Positions 17,502 through 26,774 of a stretch of 64,000 bases of DNA are shown piece by piece. Source of the stretch: Methanobacteriota archaeon (lineage in GTDB: Archaea; Thermoplasmatota; Thermoplasmata; RBG-16-68-12); contig VBLZ01000097.1 of the NCBI GenBank assembly GCA_005878515.1, positions 14,239 through 78,238 of the forward strand, read 5' to 3'. Each line of letters opens with the position of its first letter. Positions within the stretch are counted from its first letter, which is position 1. The notes below the pieces were generated by a model. It ran no database searches. It saw only the letters and a list, made by a program, of their open reading frames with translations, and had not been told where the DNA came from. A program made the position numbers and the translations under genes.

Positions 17502-18334
17502 TGGGGAAGAATCTTCGTTCCCAGCGACGCGGTCGCGGCACCTCGCCGACCTACCGCTCCCCGAGCCATCGTCATCCGGGCCTCGTCACCTATCCGCGCT
17601 TCCGCGGTGCGGGTGTGGTCACTGATATCTTCCAGGCGCCCGGTCACACGGCGCCCCTCGCGCGCGTTCGATTCGGCAGTCAAGAGGTCCTCATGATTGC
17701 CTGCGACGGACTCTCGATTGGTCAACCGGTCACCCACGGCATGCCGAACGTGGACCGCGGGAACACGTTGCCCCTCCGCGAGATTCCGGAAGGCACGTTG
17801 GTCTACAACATCGAAGCGATGCCCGGGGACGGAGGGAAGTTCGTGCGGGCTGCCGGAACGCAGGCCGTCGTCGTCAGCCAAGCCGAACGCACGGTGGTCC
17901 AGCTTCCCTCGGGACAGTTCCACACGTTCCACCCGGATTGCCGCGCGACGATCGGCGCGGTCGCGGGTGCCGGCCGCGGTGACAAGCCCTTCACGAAAGC
18001 GGGCAAGAAGTGGTTCTCGTACCGCTCCTTCAGCAAGCCCGCATTCAACGTGCGCGGCGTTGCGATGAACCCCGTGGACCATCCGCACGGCGGCGGATCC
18101 CACCAGCACGTCGGGAAGCCGTCGACCGTGGGGTATGACGCTCCTCCCGGCCGGAAGGTCGGCCGGAACGTGCGCGGCGTTGCGATGAACCCCGTGGACC
18201 ATCCGCACGGCGGCGGATCCCACCAGCACGTCGGGAAGCCGTCGACCGTGGGGTATGACGCTCCTCCCGGCCGGAAGGTCGGCCGGATGTCCCCGAAGCC
18301 GAAGCGGCTGAAGCTGAAACGACGGAGGTCCTGA
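17501..18334 (+). CDS. rpl2: ribosomal protein uL2 with duplicated catalytic-loop segment
   Basis: 277 residues as read. Archaeal L2 is normally about 237-240 residues; the excess is exactly the 40 residues encoded by a perfect 120-bp tandem duplication (residues 183-222 and 223-262). The duplicated block contains AMNPVDHPHGGG, the invariant loop with the histidine near the peptidyl-transferase centre. The frame is preserved across the junction. The N-terminus (GKNLRSQRRGRG) and basic C-terminus (KPKRLKLKRR) are ordinary. Either a recent duplication or an assembly error; removing one copy gives a normal L2. TGATG junction with L23. Confidence 0.93.
   Translation: MGKNLRSQRRGRGTSPTYRSPSHRHPGLVTYPRFRGAGVVTDIFQAPGHTAPLARVRFGSQEVLMIACDGLSIGQPVTHGMPNVDRGNTLPLREIPEGTLVYNIEAMPGDGGKFVRAAGTQAVVVSQAERTVVQLPSGQFHTFHPDCRATIGAVAGAGRGDKPFTKAGKKWFSYRSFSKPAFNVRGVAMNPVDHPHGGGSHQHVGKPSTVGYDAPPGRKVGRNVRGVAMNPVDHPHGGGSHQHVGKPSTVGYDAPPGRKVGRMSPKPKRLKLKRRRS
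18047..18286 (+). repeat. exact 120-bp direct tandem duplication inside rpl2
   Basis: Two adjacent copies, 18047-18166 and 18167-18286, without a single mismatch. The base before each copy differs (C against G), and the first base after the second copy matches the repeat start, so the boundary is defined to within one base. Length is a multiple of three, keeping the L2 frame open. Confidence 0.97.
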
Positions 18335-18336
18335 CG

Positions 18337-18804
18337 ATGGCGAGGAAGCAGATGGGCGGCCTGGCCAAGGCCGCGCGACGGAAGCTGCGGAAGCGCGCGG
18401 GCCTGGTCGAGACCCGGCGCAAGAAGGAGTTCACGTACCGTGGGTACACGCTCGATGAGATGAAGGCGATGACGCTCGAAGAGATCATCGAGCTCCTGCC
18501 CGCCCGACCGCGGCGGTCGTTCATGCGCGGGATTGACGAGGAACGCTTCACGTTCGTCGAGAAGGTCCGCGCGAACGGGACCGAGGAGGCCGTGCGCACA
18601 CACTGCCGCGACGTCCCGATCCTCCCGGACTTCATCGGGAAGAAGGTCGCGGTCCACAACGGGAAGGAGTTCGTGACGGTCGAGATCAAGGCGGAGATGA
18701 TCGGGCATTACATCGGCGAGTTCGCCATGACGCGGAAGCCGGTCACGCACAGCGGACCCGGCGTCGGGGCGACGCGATCGTCGAAGTTCATGCCGCTGAA
18801 ATGA
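18337..18804 (+). CDS. rps19: ribosomal protein uS19
   Basis: 155 residues, archaeal length. FTYRGYTLDEMKAM and the C-terminal GEFAMTRKPVTHSGPGVGATRSSKF are diagnostic; the latter is the rRNA-binding tail that contacts the ribosomal head. Two bases separate it from the L2 stop. Confidence 0.95.
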   Translation: MARKQMGGLAKAARRKLRKRAGLVETRRKKEFTYRGYTLDEMKAMTLEEIIELLPARPRRSFMRGIDEERFTFVEKVRANGTEEAVRTHCRDVPILPDFIGKKVAVHNGKEFVTVEIKAEMIGHYIGEFAMTRKPVTHSGPGVGATRSSKFMPLK

Positions 18805-18811
18805 GGGTCGC

Positions 18812-19267
18812 ATGTCGAAGTTCGGGTACACGGTCGAATACAAGATCGAGACGATGGCCCGAGCCTACGGCCGAGAGCTCCCGCTCGCCTGGAAGAAGTC
18901 CGTCGAGCTCGCCCGCCAACTGCGCGGGAAGACGGTCGACCAGGCGCGCGAATACCTCGAGAAAGTGATCGCCCTGAAGCAACCGGTGCCGATGAAAAAA
19001 TACAAACGCTGGGTCGCGCACAAGGCGGGCACCGGCCCGGCCCGCTATCCGGTGAAAGCGGCGAAGGCCTTCCTCAAGATCCTCGAGAGCGCGGTCGCGA
19101 ACGCGGAGTTCACCGGGAAAGAAGATCCCGACGCGATGGTCATCCGCGTGATCAACGCCCACAAAGGGGCGACGACGAAAGGCTTTCGCCCGCGCGCGTA
19201 CGGGCGAAGCGGTCCGTGGAACCAGGACACCGTGAACCTCGAGATCGTCCTCGAAGAGGTGGCATGA
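18812..19267 (+). CDS. rpl22: ribosomal protein uL22
   Basis: 151 residues. The tunnel-lining hairpin region GFRPRAYGRSGPWNQDTVNLEIVL near the C-terminus is conserved, as is the RGKTVDQAREYLEKVI helix. Normal archaeal length; follows S19 by seven bases. Confidence 0.95.
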   Translation: MSKFGYTVEYKIETMARAYGRELPLAWKKSVELARQLRGKTVDQAREYLEKVIALKQPVPMKKYKRWVAHKAGTGPARYPVKAAKAFLKILESAVANAEFTGKEDPDAMVIRVINAHKGATTKGFRPRAYGRSGPWNQDTVNLEIVLEEVA

Positions 19268-19268
19268 G

Positions 19269-20153
19269 ATGCCGGCGGAAGCGAAGGTCAACCGGAAGGA
19301 CAAGCGGATCATCGTCGAGAACGTCCGCCGCGTGCTGTTGAAGGAATACCTGATGAACGAGACGCGCCGCGCCGGCTTCGGCGGCCTCGATATCCAACGG
19401 ACGCCGATGGGGACTCGGGTCACGCTCTTGGCCGAGCGCCCGGGCCTGGTGATCGGCCGAAAAGGCGGCGCGATCAAGGCCCTCACGGAGGCGGTCGAAC
19501 AACGGTTCCGGTTCGACAACCCGCAGATCGAAGTCCAGGAGGTTGCGAGCCCCGCGCTGAATGCGCAGATCATGGCCGAGAAGCTGGCCAACGCCCTCGA
19601 ACGAGGCTGGCACTTCCGGCGCGCGGGTCACTCGACCGTGCGGCGGATCATGGAGGCCGGCGCGAAGGGGTGCCTCGTCGTGATCGCCGGCAAGCTCACC
19701 GGCCAGCGGCATCGGACGGAGAAGTTCAAGGCGGGCCACATCAAGTACTGCGGAGAACCGCGGAACCTCTGGATGGACCTCGGGTTCGCGTCCGCGAAGT
19801 TGAAACCCGGGATCATCGGCGTCACGGTCGAGATCATGGATCCGCGGGCAAAGCTTCCCGACGAGGTGGAGATCAAGAAGCCGACGGCCGAATACCTCGC
19901 CGCCGCAGCCGCCGCAGCGCTCGAACCGGTTGCGGCACCGGAGCCGTTGGTCGAGGTCGCGGCCGTGGCCGGACCCGGGAGCGAAGAGTCCGTCGAAGAG
20001 CCCGAACCGCTCATCGTCCCGGAGGAGCCGGATCCGGCGAAGAAGGTCAAGAAGAGCAAAGTCGCGACGAAGCGGTTGAAGAAGGTCGCCAAACAGGTGA
20101 GCGAACTCGGCGTCGACGTCGAGGTGGGGACGGAAGGAGGCGACGAGACGTAA
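19269..20153 (+). CDS. rps3: ribosomal protein uS3 with acidic/basic C-terminal tail
   Basis: 294 residues. A KH domain is visible ([21 protein letters not shown]) followed by the C-terminal S3 domain ([20 protein letters not shown]). Residues after about 210 form an Ala-Glu-Pro tail then a Lys-rich patch, beyond most archaeal S3 proteins. Probably disordered. Shares one base with the L29 start. Confidence 0.95.
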   Translation: MPAEAKVNRKDKRIIVENVRRVLLKEYLMNETRRAGFGGLDIQRTPMGTRVTLLAERPGLVIGRKGGAIKALTEAVEQRFRFDNPQIEVQEVASPALNAQIMAEKLANALERGWHFRRAGHSTVRRIMEAGAKGCLVVIAGKLTGQRHRTEKFKAGHIKYCGEPRNLWMDLGFASAKLKPGIIGVTVEIMDPRAKLPDEVEIKKPTAEYLAAAAAAALEPVAAPEPLVEVAAVAGPGSEESVEEPEPLIVPEEPDPAKKVKKSKVATKRLKKVAKQVSELGVDVEVGTEGGDET

Positions 20154-20419
20154 TGGCATTGCTCCGGACGAAGGAGATCCGCGCAATGGACGCGGAGACG
20201 ATCGCGAAGAAGCTCACGGAACTTCGGGACGAGCTGATGCACGAACGAGGCGTCGCCGCCATGGGTGGCGCACCCCCGAACCCCGGCAAGATCCGCGCAC
20301 TCCGCAAGAACATCGCCCGAATCCTGACGATCATGCGCGAGGAGGAACTGGCGGGAGGCGCGGGCACCCCGGGGAAAGCCCCGGCTGCGAAACCGGCGCC
20401 TGCGGGAGACGAGACGTGA
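20153..20419 (+). CDS. rpl29: ribosomal protein uL29
   Basis: 88 residues. [18 protein letters not shown], the [19 protein letters not shown] helix and NPGKIR are classical L29. A short Gly-Ala-Pro tail follows. The ATG overlaps the S3 stop in a TAATG junction. L29 lies next to L23 at the tunnel exit. Confidence 0.93.
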   Translation: MALLRTKEIRAMDAETIAKKLTELRDELMHERGVAAMGGAPPNPGKIRALRKNIARILTIMREEELAGGAGTPGKAPAAKPAPAGDET

Positions 20420-20673
20420 TGGCGAACCTCCGGAAACACGAGCTCATCGGCCTTCGGGTGGAGGTCGTCGACGCGTCCGACCCGAGCCAGGAACATGTCC
20501 GCGGGCGCGTCGTCGATGAGACGCGCAACATGCTCGTGGTCGAGGTGCAAGGGGAGGAAAAGCGGATCCCGAAGCATGGGAGCCGATTCCGTTTCGATGT
20601 CCCCGGCGGATTCGAAGTCGACGGAGACGAGATCCGATTCCGACCAGAAGACCGCGTGAAGAAGGCCCGGTGA
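20419..20673 (+). CDS. rnp1: ribonuclease P protein component 1 (Rpp29)
   Basis: 84 residues. [28 protein letters not shown] and the FRFDVPGG strand match archaeal Rpp29/Pop4, an Sm-like barrel that helps RNase P process tRNA 5' ends. Its position between L29 and S17 is the standard archaeal order. ATG overlaps the L29 stop by one base (TGATG). Confidence 0.92.
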   Translation: MANLRKHELIGLRVEVVDASDPSQEHVRGRVVDETRNMLVVEVQGEEKRIPKHGSRFRFDVPGGFEVDGDEIRFRPEDRVKKAR

Positions 20674-20679
20674 AACGAG

Positions 20680-21078
20680 ATGGCGGAAAAGAAAGCGCAG
20701 AAGAAACCGGTCGCCCCGGCCGCATCCGCCAAGCCGGTCCGCTCCGTCGCGCGCGACGTTGGGATCGACGTCCCGATCCCGACGGCGCCTTGCGCGGATC
20801 CGAAGTGTCCATTCCACGGCCGACTCCCCGTTCGCGGGCAGATGCTCGAAGGGGTCGTCGTGTCGACCCGGATGCAGAACACGGTCGTCATCGAGCGGCA
20901 GTATCTTCGGTATATCCGGAAGTACCAGCGGTACGAGAAGCGGACGCACCGCATGAACGTGCACGCGCCGCCGTGCCTCGGACTCCAGATCGGCCATCGC
21001 GTCCTCGCGATGGAATGCCGGCCGCTCGGAAAGACGGTTCATTTCGTCGCGATTCACAACCAGGGGGTCGCCGGTTGA
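20680..21078 (+). CDS. rps17: ribosomal protein uS17
   Basis: 132 residues. [16 protein letters not shown] and [24 protein letters not shown] are family signatures. The archaeal [10 protein letters not shown] segment is present. The first 25 residues are a Lys-Ala-Pro extension. Its stop overlaps the L14 TTG start. Confidence 0.95.
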   Translation: MAEKKAQKKPVAPAASAKPVRSVARDVGIDVPIPTAPCADPKCPFHGRLPVRGQMLEGVVVSTRMQNTVVIERQYLRYIRKYQRYEKRTHRMNVHAPPCLGLQIGHRVLAMECRPLGKTVHFVAIHNQGVAG

Positions 21079-21473
21079 AGGGACTTCCCGGACGGCAGAC
21101 GCGCGGCCTGCCGAAAGGCGCGCGCCTCGAGTGCATCGACAACACGGGGGCGAAGATCGTCGAAATCATCGAGGTCATGAAGTATCGCGGAGTCCGCAAT
21201 CGGATCTCCAGCGCCGGGATCGCGGACCTCCTCGTTGTCACGGTCAAGAAAGGGACGCCGGCGACACGGAAGCAAATCATGAACGCGGTCATCGTCCGCC
21301 AACGCCGACCGTTTCGTCGGCCGGAAGGCATGATGGTCCAGTTCGAGGACAACGCATGCGTCATCGTGACCCCGGAAGGCGAGGTCAAAGGATCCGACAT
21401 CAAAGGCCCCGTCGCTCGCGAGGCCGCAGAACGGTGGCCGCGGGTCGCCGCGACCGCGAGCATGATCGTGTGA
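21075..21473 (+). CDS. rpl14: ribosomal protein uL14
   Basis: 132 residues, exactly the archaeal length when started at the TTG at 21075 (four-base TTGA overlap with S17). [18 protein letters not shown] and [21 protein letters not shown] are signatures. There is no ATG or GTG nearby, so TTG is well supported. Confidence 0.95.
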   Translation: MKGLPGRQTRGLPKGARLECIDNTGAKIVEIIEVMKYRGVRNRISSAGIADLLVVTVKKGTPATRKQIMNAVIVRQRRPFRRPEGMMVQFEDNACVIVTPEGEVKGSDIKGPVAREAAERWPRVAATASMIV

Positions 21474-21482
21474 GGATTGCCA

Positions 21483-21842
21483 ATGTCGAGTACACAACCT
21501 CGGACCCAGCGGAAACGGGCGGCGAACGCGCCGCTCCATACGAAACGGATCATGGCATCGTCTCATCTCGCGCCGGAGATCCACGACAAATCGAAGGCTC
21601 ACCTCCCGCGGGCCCTGCCGGTCCGGAAAGGCGACACGGTCCGCATCATGCGGGGCGGCTTCCGCGGGAAAGAGGGAAAGGTCGTCTCGGTGGACCGCGT
21701 CCACGGCACGGTCGTCATCGAGGGCATCACGATCGAGAAGGTCGACGAGAAGAAGGTCGCCCGGCCGCTGCATGCGTCGAACCTCCTGATCGTCCGGATG
21801 GACGACACGGATCCCTGGCGCCGGCGGAAGTTCGAGGAGTGA
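21483..21842 (+). CDS. rpl24: ribosomal protein uL24
   Basis: 119 residues. A KOW motif is clear (VRKGDTVRIMRGGFRGKEGKV). ATG 21483 is preferred over an in-frame TTG at 21477 because of the GTGAGG ribosome site. Normal archaeal length. Confidence 0.95.
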   Translation: MSSTQPRTQRKRAANAPLHTKRIMASSHLAPEIHDKSKAHLPRALPVRKGDTVRIMRGGFRGKEGKVVSVDRVHGTVVIEGITIEKVDEKKVARPLHASNLLIVRMDDTDPWRRRKFEE

Positions 21843-21849
21843 TTCGCTC

Positions 21850-22560
21850 GTGAAGAAGCATCTGAAGCGGTTGCCGGCGCCCCGGAGCTGGACGATCCCG
21901 AGGAAGACGGATTTCTGGGTCGTGAAGCCTTCGCCCGGTCCTCACCCGATCGATACGAGCGTCCCGCTCGGCCTGATCCTCCGGGACATGCTGAAGGTCT
22001 GCGCGAACGCCCGGGAGGCCCGGCACATCCTGAACGGCCGCGGCGTCCTCGTGGACGGCCGCGCGGTCACGGATCCGAAATTCCCGGTCGGCCTCATGGA
22101 CGTCCTCTCGTTCGCGGCGACGAAGGCCCATTACCGGATGCTCGTCGACACGCGCGGCCGGATGGCCCTCGTGCCGATCGAGGAGGGCGATGCGAAGTGG
22201 AAGCTGTGCCGCGTCGAGGACAAGACGACGGTCCGCCGGGGCAAGACGCAGGTGAACCTCCATGACGGGCGGAACGTCCTCCTCGAAAAGGACGCGTACA
22301 AGACCGGGGCCACGCTGAAGCTCCACGTCCCGGAGCAGAAGGTCGTCGAGCACTACGAGCTCGGGAAAGGCGCGCCGGTCCTGGTGACGGGCGGCCAACA
22401 CGTCGGCGAGATTGCGCACGTCCTCGAGATCCAGCGGACGCGCAACCCGCGTGCGAACATCGTGACCTTCACGGAAGGATTCTCGACGGACGCCGGCAAG
22501 GTGTTCGTCGTCGGCAAGGAGGCCCCGTCGATCCGAACGCCGGAGGTCTCGGCAATCTAG
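21850..22560 (+). CDS. rps4e: ribosomal protein eS4
   Basis: 236 residues with a GTG start. [16 protein letters not shown] at the N-terminus, an S4-like RNA-binding domain ([18 protein letters not shown]) and a C-terminal KOW-type segment match S4e, absent from bacteria. Position between L24 and L5 is standard for archaea. Confidence 0.95.
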   Translation: MKKHLKRLPAPRSWTIPRKTDFWVVKPSPGPHPIDTSVPLGLILRDMLKVCANAREARHILNGRGVLVDGRAVTDPKFPVGLMDVLSFAATKAHYRMLVDTRGRMALVPIEEGDAKWKLCRVEDKTTVRRGKTQVNLHDGRNVLLEKDAYKTGATLKLHVPEQKVVEHYELGKGAPVLVTGGQHVGEIAHVLEIQRTRNPRANIVTFTEGFSTDAGKVFVVGKEAPSIRTPEVSAI

Positions 22561-22568
22561 GTGGGACC

Positions 22569-23078
22569 ATGGCGGGCATGCGCGACATCCGGATCGAGAA
22601 AGTCGTCGTCAACGTGGGCGTCGGCGAGGCCGGCGAGAAGCTCGTGAAGGCGCAGAAGGTGCTCGAGCTCGTTACGAAGCAGAAGTCCGTGCAGACCCTG
22701 AGCCACCAGGCCGTGCGGGACTGGGGCGTCCGCCGGAACATGCCGATCGGGACGCGCGTCACCTTGCGGGGCGGTCCCGCGGAGGCGTTCCTCGCGGAAG
22801 CGCTCTCGATCCGGAACAATCGCCTCCCGGCGTACAGTTTCGACTCGAACGGGAACTTCTCGTTCGGGATCCAGGACTACACCGATTTCCAGGGGATGAA
22901 GTACGACCCGGAGATCGGCGTGTTCGGGATGGACGTCAGCGTGAGCCTCCAGCGGCCCGGATGGCGGGTCGCCCGGCGGTCGAACAAGTCCCGCCGGATT
23001 CCGCGGCGGCATCGGGTCTCCCGGGACGAGGGGATGCAATTCATGAAGGATCGCTTCAAGGTCGAGGTGGTCACCTGA
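22569..23078 (+). CDS. rpl5: ribosomal protein uL5
   Basis: 169 residues. [16 protein letters not shown] and [21 protein letters not shown] are diagnostic. L5 binds 5S rRNA. The stop overlaps the start of S14 as a CTGA junction. Confidence 0.95.
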   Translation: MAGMRDIRIEKVVVNVGVGEAGEKLVKAQKVLELVTKQKSVQTLSHQAVRDWGVRRNMPIGTRVTLRGGPAEAFLAEALSIRNNRLPAYSFDSNGNFSFGIQDYTDFQGMKYDPEIGVFGMDVSVSLQRPGWRVARRSNKSRRIPRRHRVSRDEGMQFMKDRFKVEVVT

Positions 23079-23221
23079 ACCGCACGAAGGACTTTGGTCG
23101 GAAGCGGGGCTGCCTGCGCTGCGGACGCAAGCGCGGCATCGTCCGCCGGTATGGGCTCCACCTCTGCCGGCAATGCTTCCGCGAGATTGCCTACGAGCTC
23201 GGCTTCCGGAAGTACAGCTGA
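23075..23221 (+). CDS. rps14: ribosomal protein uS14 with apparent CTG start
   Basis: 48 residues; the four zinc cysteines are present as CLRCG and LCRQC. No ATG, GTG or TTG exists between the end of the L5 frame overlap and the conserved region; the only standard in-frame start is an ATG 114 bases upstream inside L5, which would add 38 non-homologous residues. The CTG at 23075 gives a normal-length S14 and a four-base CTGA overlap like the neighbouring GTGA and TTGA junctions. Identity is certain, the start is inferred. Confidence 0.9.
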   Translation: MNRTKDFGRKRGCLRCGRKRGIVRRYGLHLCRQCFREIAYELGFRKYS

Positions 23222-23230
23222 GGGGACGCC

Positions 23231-23620
23231 ATGCTGCAAGATGCTCTCAACGACGCCATGGTGACAATGCGGAACGCGGAGGCCGCGGGCAAGACGGACT
23301 GCGTGATTCGTCCCGCGTCGAAGTTGATCGGCCGCGTGCTCAAGGTGATGCAAGAGAACGAATACATCCGGTCGTTCGAACTCATCGAGGACGGTCGCGG
23401 GAATCTGTACCGTGTGGCCCTCGTCGGCAGCATCAACAGTTGCGGCGTGATCAAGCCGAGGTTTGCGGTCAAGCGAACCGAGCTCGAGAAGTGGGAAGCC
23501 CGGTACCTGCCCGCCCAAGACTTCGGCGTCCTGATCCTGACGACCACGGAAGGCGTGATCTCCCAGACCAAGGCGAAGCAGATCGGCGTGGGCGGCAAGC
23601 TCATCGCCTACGTGTACTGA
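23231..23620 (+). CDS. rps8: ribosomal protein uS8
   Basis: 129 residues. LNDAMVTMRNAEAAGK at the N-terminus and VLILTTTEGVISQTKAKQIGVGGKLIAYVY at the C-terminus (conserved in parts) are typical. Normal archaeal length; binds the central domain of 16S rRNA. Confidence 0.95.
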   Translation: MLQDALNDAMVTMRNAEAAGKTDCVIRPASKLIGRVLKVMQENEYIRSFELIEDGRGNLYRVALVGSINSCGVIKPRFAVKRTELEKWEARYLPAQDFGVLILTTTEGVISQTKAKQIGVGGKLIAYVY

Positions 23621-23628
23621 GGTGAGGG

Positions 23629-24174
23629 ATGCCGGTCGCGGGATTGTTGGAAGAGGTCGTCGAGATCCCGGACGGCGTGCAGCTCCGGGTCGACGGCGAC
23701 TTCGTGGTCGTGACCGGGGGAGGCCACACCCTCCGGCGCCGTCTCTCTCACCCTCGCTTGCGGATCGACGTGAACGGGCCGCAGGCCACCGTCCGGTGTG
23801 AGTACCCGCGGCGGAAAGAGGCCGCGCTCCTCGGCACGTTCGCGGCCCATCTGAGGAACATGGTCGTCGGGGTCCGAGAGGGCTTCACGTACGAGATGAA
23901 GATCGTGTACAGTCACTTTCCGCTAAAGGCCACCGTGAAGGGTGCGGAGTTCGTCATCGAAAACTTCCTCGGAGAGAAGTTCCCGCGAAAGACGCGGATC
24001 GTCGGGGAAACGAAAGTCGAAGTCAACGGGGACCAGGTCCTCCTCACGGGCCCGGACGTCGAGGCGGTCGGCCAGACCGCGGCCAACATCGAGCAGGCGA
24101 CGAAGATCCGGGGATTCGACCCTCGGATCTTCCAGGACGGCATCTACATCACGAAGAAGGCCGGGGAGGCGTGA
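23629..24174 (+). CDS. rpl6: ribosomal protein uL6
   Basis: 181 residues with two tandem L6 folds. GFTYEMKIVYSHFPLKA and the C-terminal DPRIFQDGIYI are signatures. Follows S8 by eight bases and is followed directly by L32e. Confidence 0.95.
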   Translation: MPVAGLLEEVVEIPDGVQLRVDGDFVVVTGGGHTLRRRLSHPRLRIDVNGPQATVRCEYPRRKEAALLGTFAAHLRNMVVGVREGFTYEMKIVYSHFPLKATVKGAEFVIENFLGEKFPRKTRIVGETKVEVNGDQVLLTGPDVEAVGQTAANIEQATKIRGFDPRIFQDGIYITKKAGEA

Positions 24175-24176
24175 GG

Positions 24177-24965
24177 ATGGCGGACGAGAAGGAACCGAAG
24201 GCAGAGGCCAAGGCCGCGAAGAAGGTGAAGAAGACCGCGGTCCCCGAGGTGCCCGAGCCGGAGCAGGCGTTCCCGACAGCGACCGAGATACGCTCCGCGA
24301 AGAAGGCCGAACTCACCACTTGGTCCGAACGCTACGGCCTCAGTCAAGAAGGGACGGTCGACGACCTCCGAAAGCGTCTTCGCGCGTTCATCGAGAAGGA
24401 GGAGGCCAAGAAAGCCGCACCCGAGGAAGCAAAACCCGCGCCTCCGAAAACGGAAAAGAAGCCCAAAGAGAAACCGAAGGAGAAGGCGAAGCCTCCGAAG
24501 GAGAAGAAGGGGAAGGGCAAGGAGGCAGAGGAGGAGGCCGTAGAAGAGGTCCACGAGCCTCGGGCGAAGCCCAAACTCGAACCGCACCTGAAGCGGCTTC
24601 TCGCGTTGCGATCCGCGAAGAACGTGGCGCGGCCGAAGTTCCGCCGTCAGGAGTGGTTCCGCTATCGGAAGTTCGGAGACGAGTGGCGAAAACCCCAAGG
24701 CGGGCAATCGAAACTCCGCCGCCACTTCGGGTACCGCTGGAACCTTCCGTCGATCGGATATCGCGGGCCCCGCGCCGTTCGTGGGCTCCATCCGAGCGGC
24801 TTCCAAGAAGTCCTCGTGCACAACGAACACCAGCTCGAAGGTCTTGATGCAGCGAAGCAGGCGGTGCGGATCGGGCACGCGGTCGGCACCCGAAAGCGCG
24901 AGATGATCGAGAAAGCCTGCGACGAAAAAGGCCTGCGCGTGCTGAACCGGATGGTGACCGAATGA
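24177..24965 (+). CDS. rpl32e: ribosomal protein eL32 with SAP-like N-terminal domain
   Basis: 262 residues, about twice the L32e core. Residues 30-75 look like a small helical SAP/HeH-type nucleic-acid-binding motif (KAELTTWSERYGL, then VDDLRKRLRAFIEKEE). A Lys-Glu-Pro linker follows (about 75-130). The L32e core starts near RLLALRSAKN and includes EWFRYRKF and HPSGFQEVLVHN. N-terminal extensions are known in some archaeal L32e proteins. ATG 24177 is used; a GTG overlaps the L6 stop at 24171. Confidence 0.93.
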   Translation: MADEKEPKAEAKAAKKVKKTAVPEVPEPEQAFPTATEIRSAKKAELTTWSERYGLSQEGTVDDLRKRLRAFIEKEEAKKAAPEEAKPAPPKTEKKPKEKPKEKAKPPKEKKGKGKEAEEEAVEEVHEPRAKPKLEPHLKRLLALRSAKNVARPKFRRQEWFRYRKFGDEWRKPQGGQSKLRRHFGYRWNLPSIGYRGPRAVRGLHPSGFQEVLVHNEHQLEGLDAAKQAVRIGHAVGTRKREMIEKACDEKGLRVLNRMVTE

Positions 24966-25426
24966 GGTTCGATTACCAGCGGCGCCTCGCGGCATCGATC
25001 CTCGGCATCGGGATCAACCGCGTCTGGATCACCACGGACCCGAAGGTGCAGGACGACATCCTCGACGCGATCACCCGGGACGGCATTCGCAATCTCATCC
25101 GGAAGAACATCATCCAGAAGCGACCGGTGCAGGGCGTCTCCCGCGGGCGAGCCCGGCATCGCGCCGCGCAGCGGGCGAAAGGCCGACGCCGCGGTCATGG
25201 GAGCCGCAAGGGGGCCCTCAACGCGCGGACGCCGCAGAAAACCCGATGGATTCAGATCATCCGGGGCATGCGTCGCTATCTGCGGGAGCTCCGCGACCAG
25301 GGGCGGATCGATGCGTCCACGTACCGACGGTTCTACGGCCAGTCCAAGGGCGGCATGTTCAAATCGAAGTCCCACCTGGACCAGCAGTTGCGCGCCGCCG
25401 GCGTGATCAAGGAGGCACCGAAGTGA
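24962..25426 (+). CDS. rpl19e: ribosomal protein eL19
   Basis: 154 residues. QRRLAASILGIGINRVWI and the basic GRARHRAAQRAKGRRRGHGSRKG segment are L19e signatures. It lies at the subunit interface in archaeal ribosomes. ATGA overlap with L32e and GTGA overlap with L18. Confidence 0.95.
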   Translation: MRFDYQRRLAASILGIGINRVWITTDPKVQDDILDAITRDGIRNLIRKNIIQKRPVQGVSRGRARHRAAQRAKGRRRGHGSRKGALNARTPQKTRWIQIIRGMRRYLRELRDQGRIDASTYRRFYGQSKGGMFKSKSHLDQQLRAAGVIKEAPK

Positions 25427-25923
25427 AACAAGGACCCCATTACCGCGTCCCGTTCCGACGGCGGCGCGAAGGCCGCACGGACTACCGGTCGCGGGCGAAG
25501 CTCCTTCGGAGCGGGAAACCGCGCGTGGTGGTTCGGAAGACGCTCAACCAGACGATCATCCAATTCATCGTCGCGGACGCCGGCGGGGACCGGGTCGTCG
25601 CGACGGCCCAGTCGCTCGAGCTGAAGGAGCGAGGGTGGGCCGCGGGCACCGGCAACCTCCCGGCGGCGTACCTGACCGGATATCTGGCCGGCAAGCGGGC
25701 GGCCGCGAAGGGCGTGTCGGCGGCGATCCTCGACCTGGGGCTCCAACGGCCCTCGAAAGGCGGCCGTCTCTTCGCCGCGCTCCAAGGTTTGCTCGACGCC
25801 GGCGTGGCGGTCCCTCATAGCCCGGACGTGCTGCCGTCGAAGGAGCGGGTCCGCGGCGCGCACATCGGGGAGTCGATCCCGACGCAATTCGACGCCGTGA
25901 AGGCGAAGCTGGAGGCGCCCTGA
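25423..25923 (+). CDS. rpl18: ribosomal protein uL18
   Basis: 166 residues with GTG start in a four-base overlap with L19e. YRVPFRRRREGRTDYRSR and PRVVVRKTLNQTIIQF are typical; it binds 5S rRNA with L5. Normal archaeal length. Shares one base with the S5 start. Confidence 0.95.
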   Translation: MKQGPHYRVPFRRRREGRTDYRSRAKLLRSGKPRVVVRKTLNQTIIQFIVADAGGDRVVATAQSLELKERGWAAGTGNLPAAYLTGYLAGKRAAAKGVSAAILDLGLQRPSKGGRLFAALQGLLDAGVAVPHSPDVLPSKERVRGAHIGESIPTQFDAVKAKLEAP

Positions 25924-26774
25924 TGCCGCAGCGGCGCGGGGGGCGCGGCCGCAAGCGGGAGGCCCGGGCCGCGAGGCCGGAGCGGAACCTCAGCGAGTGG
26001 GCGCCGAAGACGAAACTCGGCCGGCTCGTCCTCGCGGGCGAGCTGACGACGCTCGGGGACGCGATCCGGACGGGCCTGCCGATCCGCGAACCGGAGATCG
26101 TGGACATCCTGCTCCCGGAGACCGAGGACGAGGTCCTGGACGTCAACATGGTGCAGCGGATGACGGACTCCGGTCGCCGAGTGAACTTCGTGATCACGTG
26201 CATCGTCGGAAACAAGGATGGCTTCGCGGGCCTCGGCCGTGCGCGCGGCCGCGAGGTCGGTCCGTCGATCCGGCGCGCGATCGATAACGCGAAACTCAAC
26301 ATGATTGAGATCAAGCGGGGCTGCGGCTCGTGGGAATGCGGCTGCGGCCGATCCCACACGCTTCCGTTCAAGGTGACGGGGAGCAGCGGATCCGTCGAAG
26401 TGGTCCTCAAGCCGGCGCCTCAGGGGGTCGGCCTCGCGGTGGGCGACATCGCGAAGAGCGTGCTGCGGCTCGCCGGCATCACGGACGCGTGGGGTTTCAC
26501 GAAAGGTCACACGAAGACGACTGTCAATTATGCGCTCGCAACGTTCGCCGCGCTCCGGCAGACCGGCCAGGTCAAAGTCCGATCCGAGCAGACGCAGCGG
26601 CTGAAGATCAAGGCCGGCGCGGAACAGGTCTTCACCCGGAAGGTCGAGGCACCCCCGGTCGTGGCCGAAGGACCGCCACCGGGCGAACTCCCGGAGGAAA
26701 TCGAAGTCGAGGGAGCGGCGCTGACGGAAGAGCCGGCGGAAGAAACGAAGGACGAGGAGGCCCCGGAGGAATGA
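25923..26774 (+). CDS. rps5: ribosomal protein uS5 with acidic C-terminal tail
   Basis: 283 residues. The S5 double-stranded-RNA-like domain is clear (NKDGFAGLGRARGREVGPSI; KRGCGSWECGC is an archaeal insert). From about residue 230 the protein becomes a Glu-Pro-Ala acidic tail absent from most homologues. ATG overlaps the L18 stop. Confidence 0.95.
   Translation: MPQRRGGRGRKREARAARPERNLSEWAPKTKLGRLVLAGELTTLGDAIRTGLPIREPEIVDILLPETEDEVLDVNMVQRMTDSGRRVNFVITCIVGNKDGFAGLGRARGREVGPSIRRAIDNAKLNMIEIKRGCGSWECGCGRSHTLPFKVTGSSGSVEVVLKPAPQGVGLAVGDIAKSVLRLAGITDAWGFTKGHTKTTVNYALATFAALRQTGQVKVRSEQTQRLKIKAGAEQVFTRKVEAPPVVAEGPPPGELPEEIEVEGAALTEEPAEETKDEEAPEE

Noticed and set aside
18047..18286. Frameshift or pseudogene status for rpl2
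   Set aside because: The duplication is a multiple of three and leaves the frame and both termini intact.
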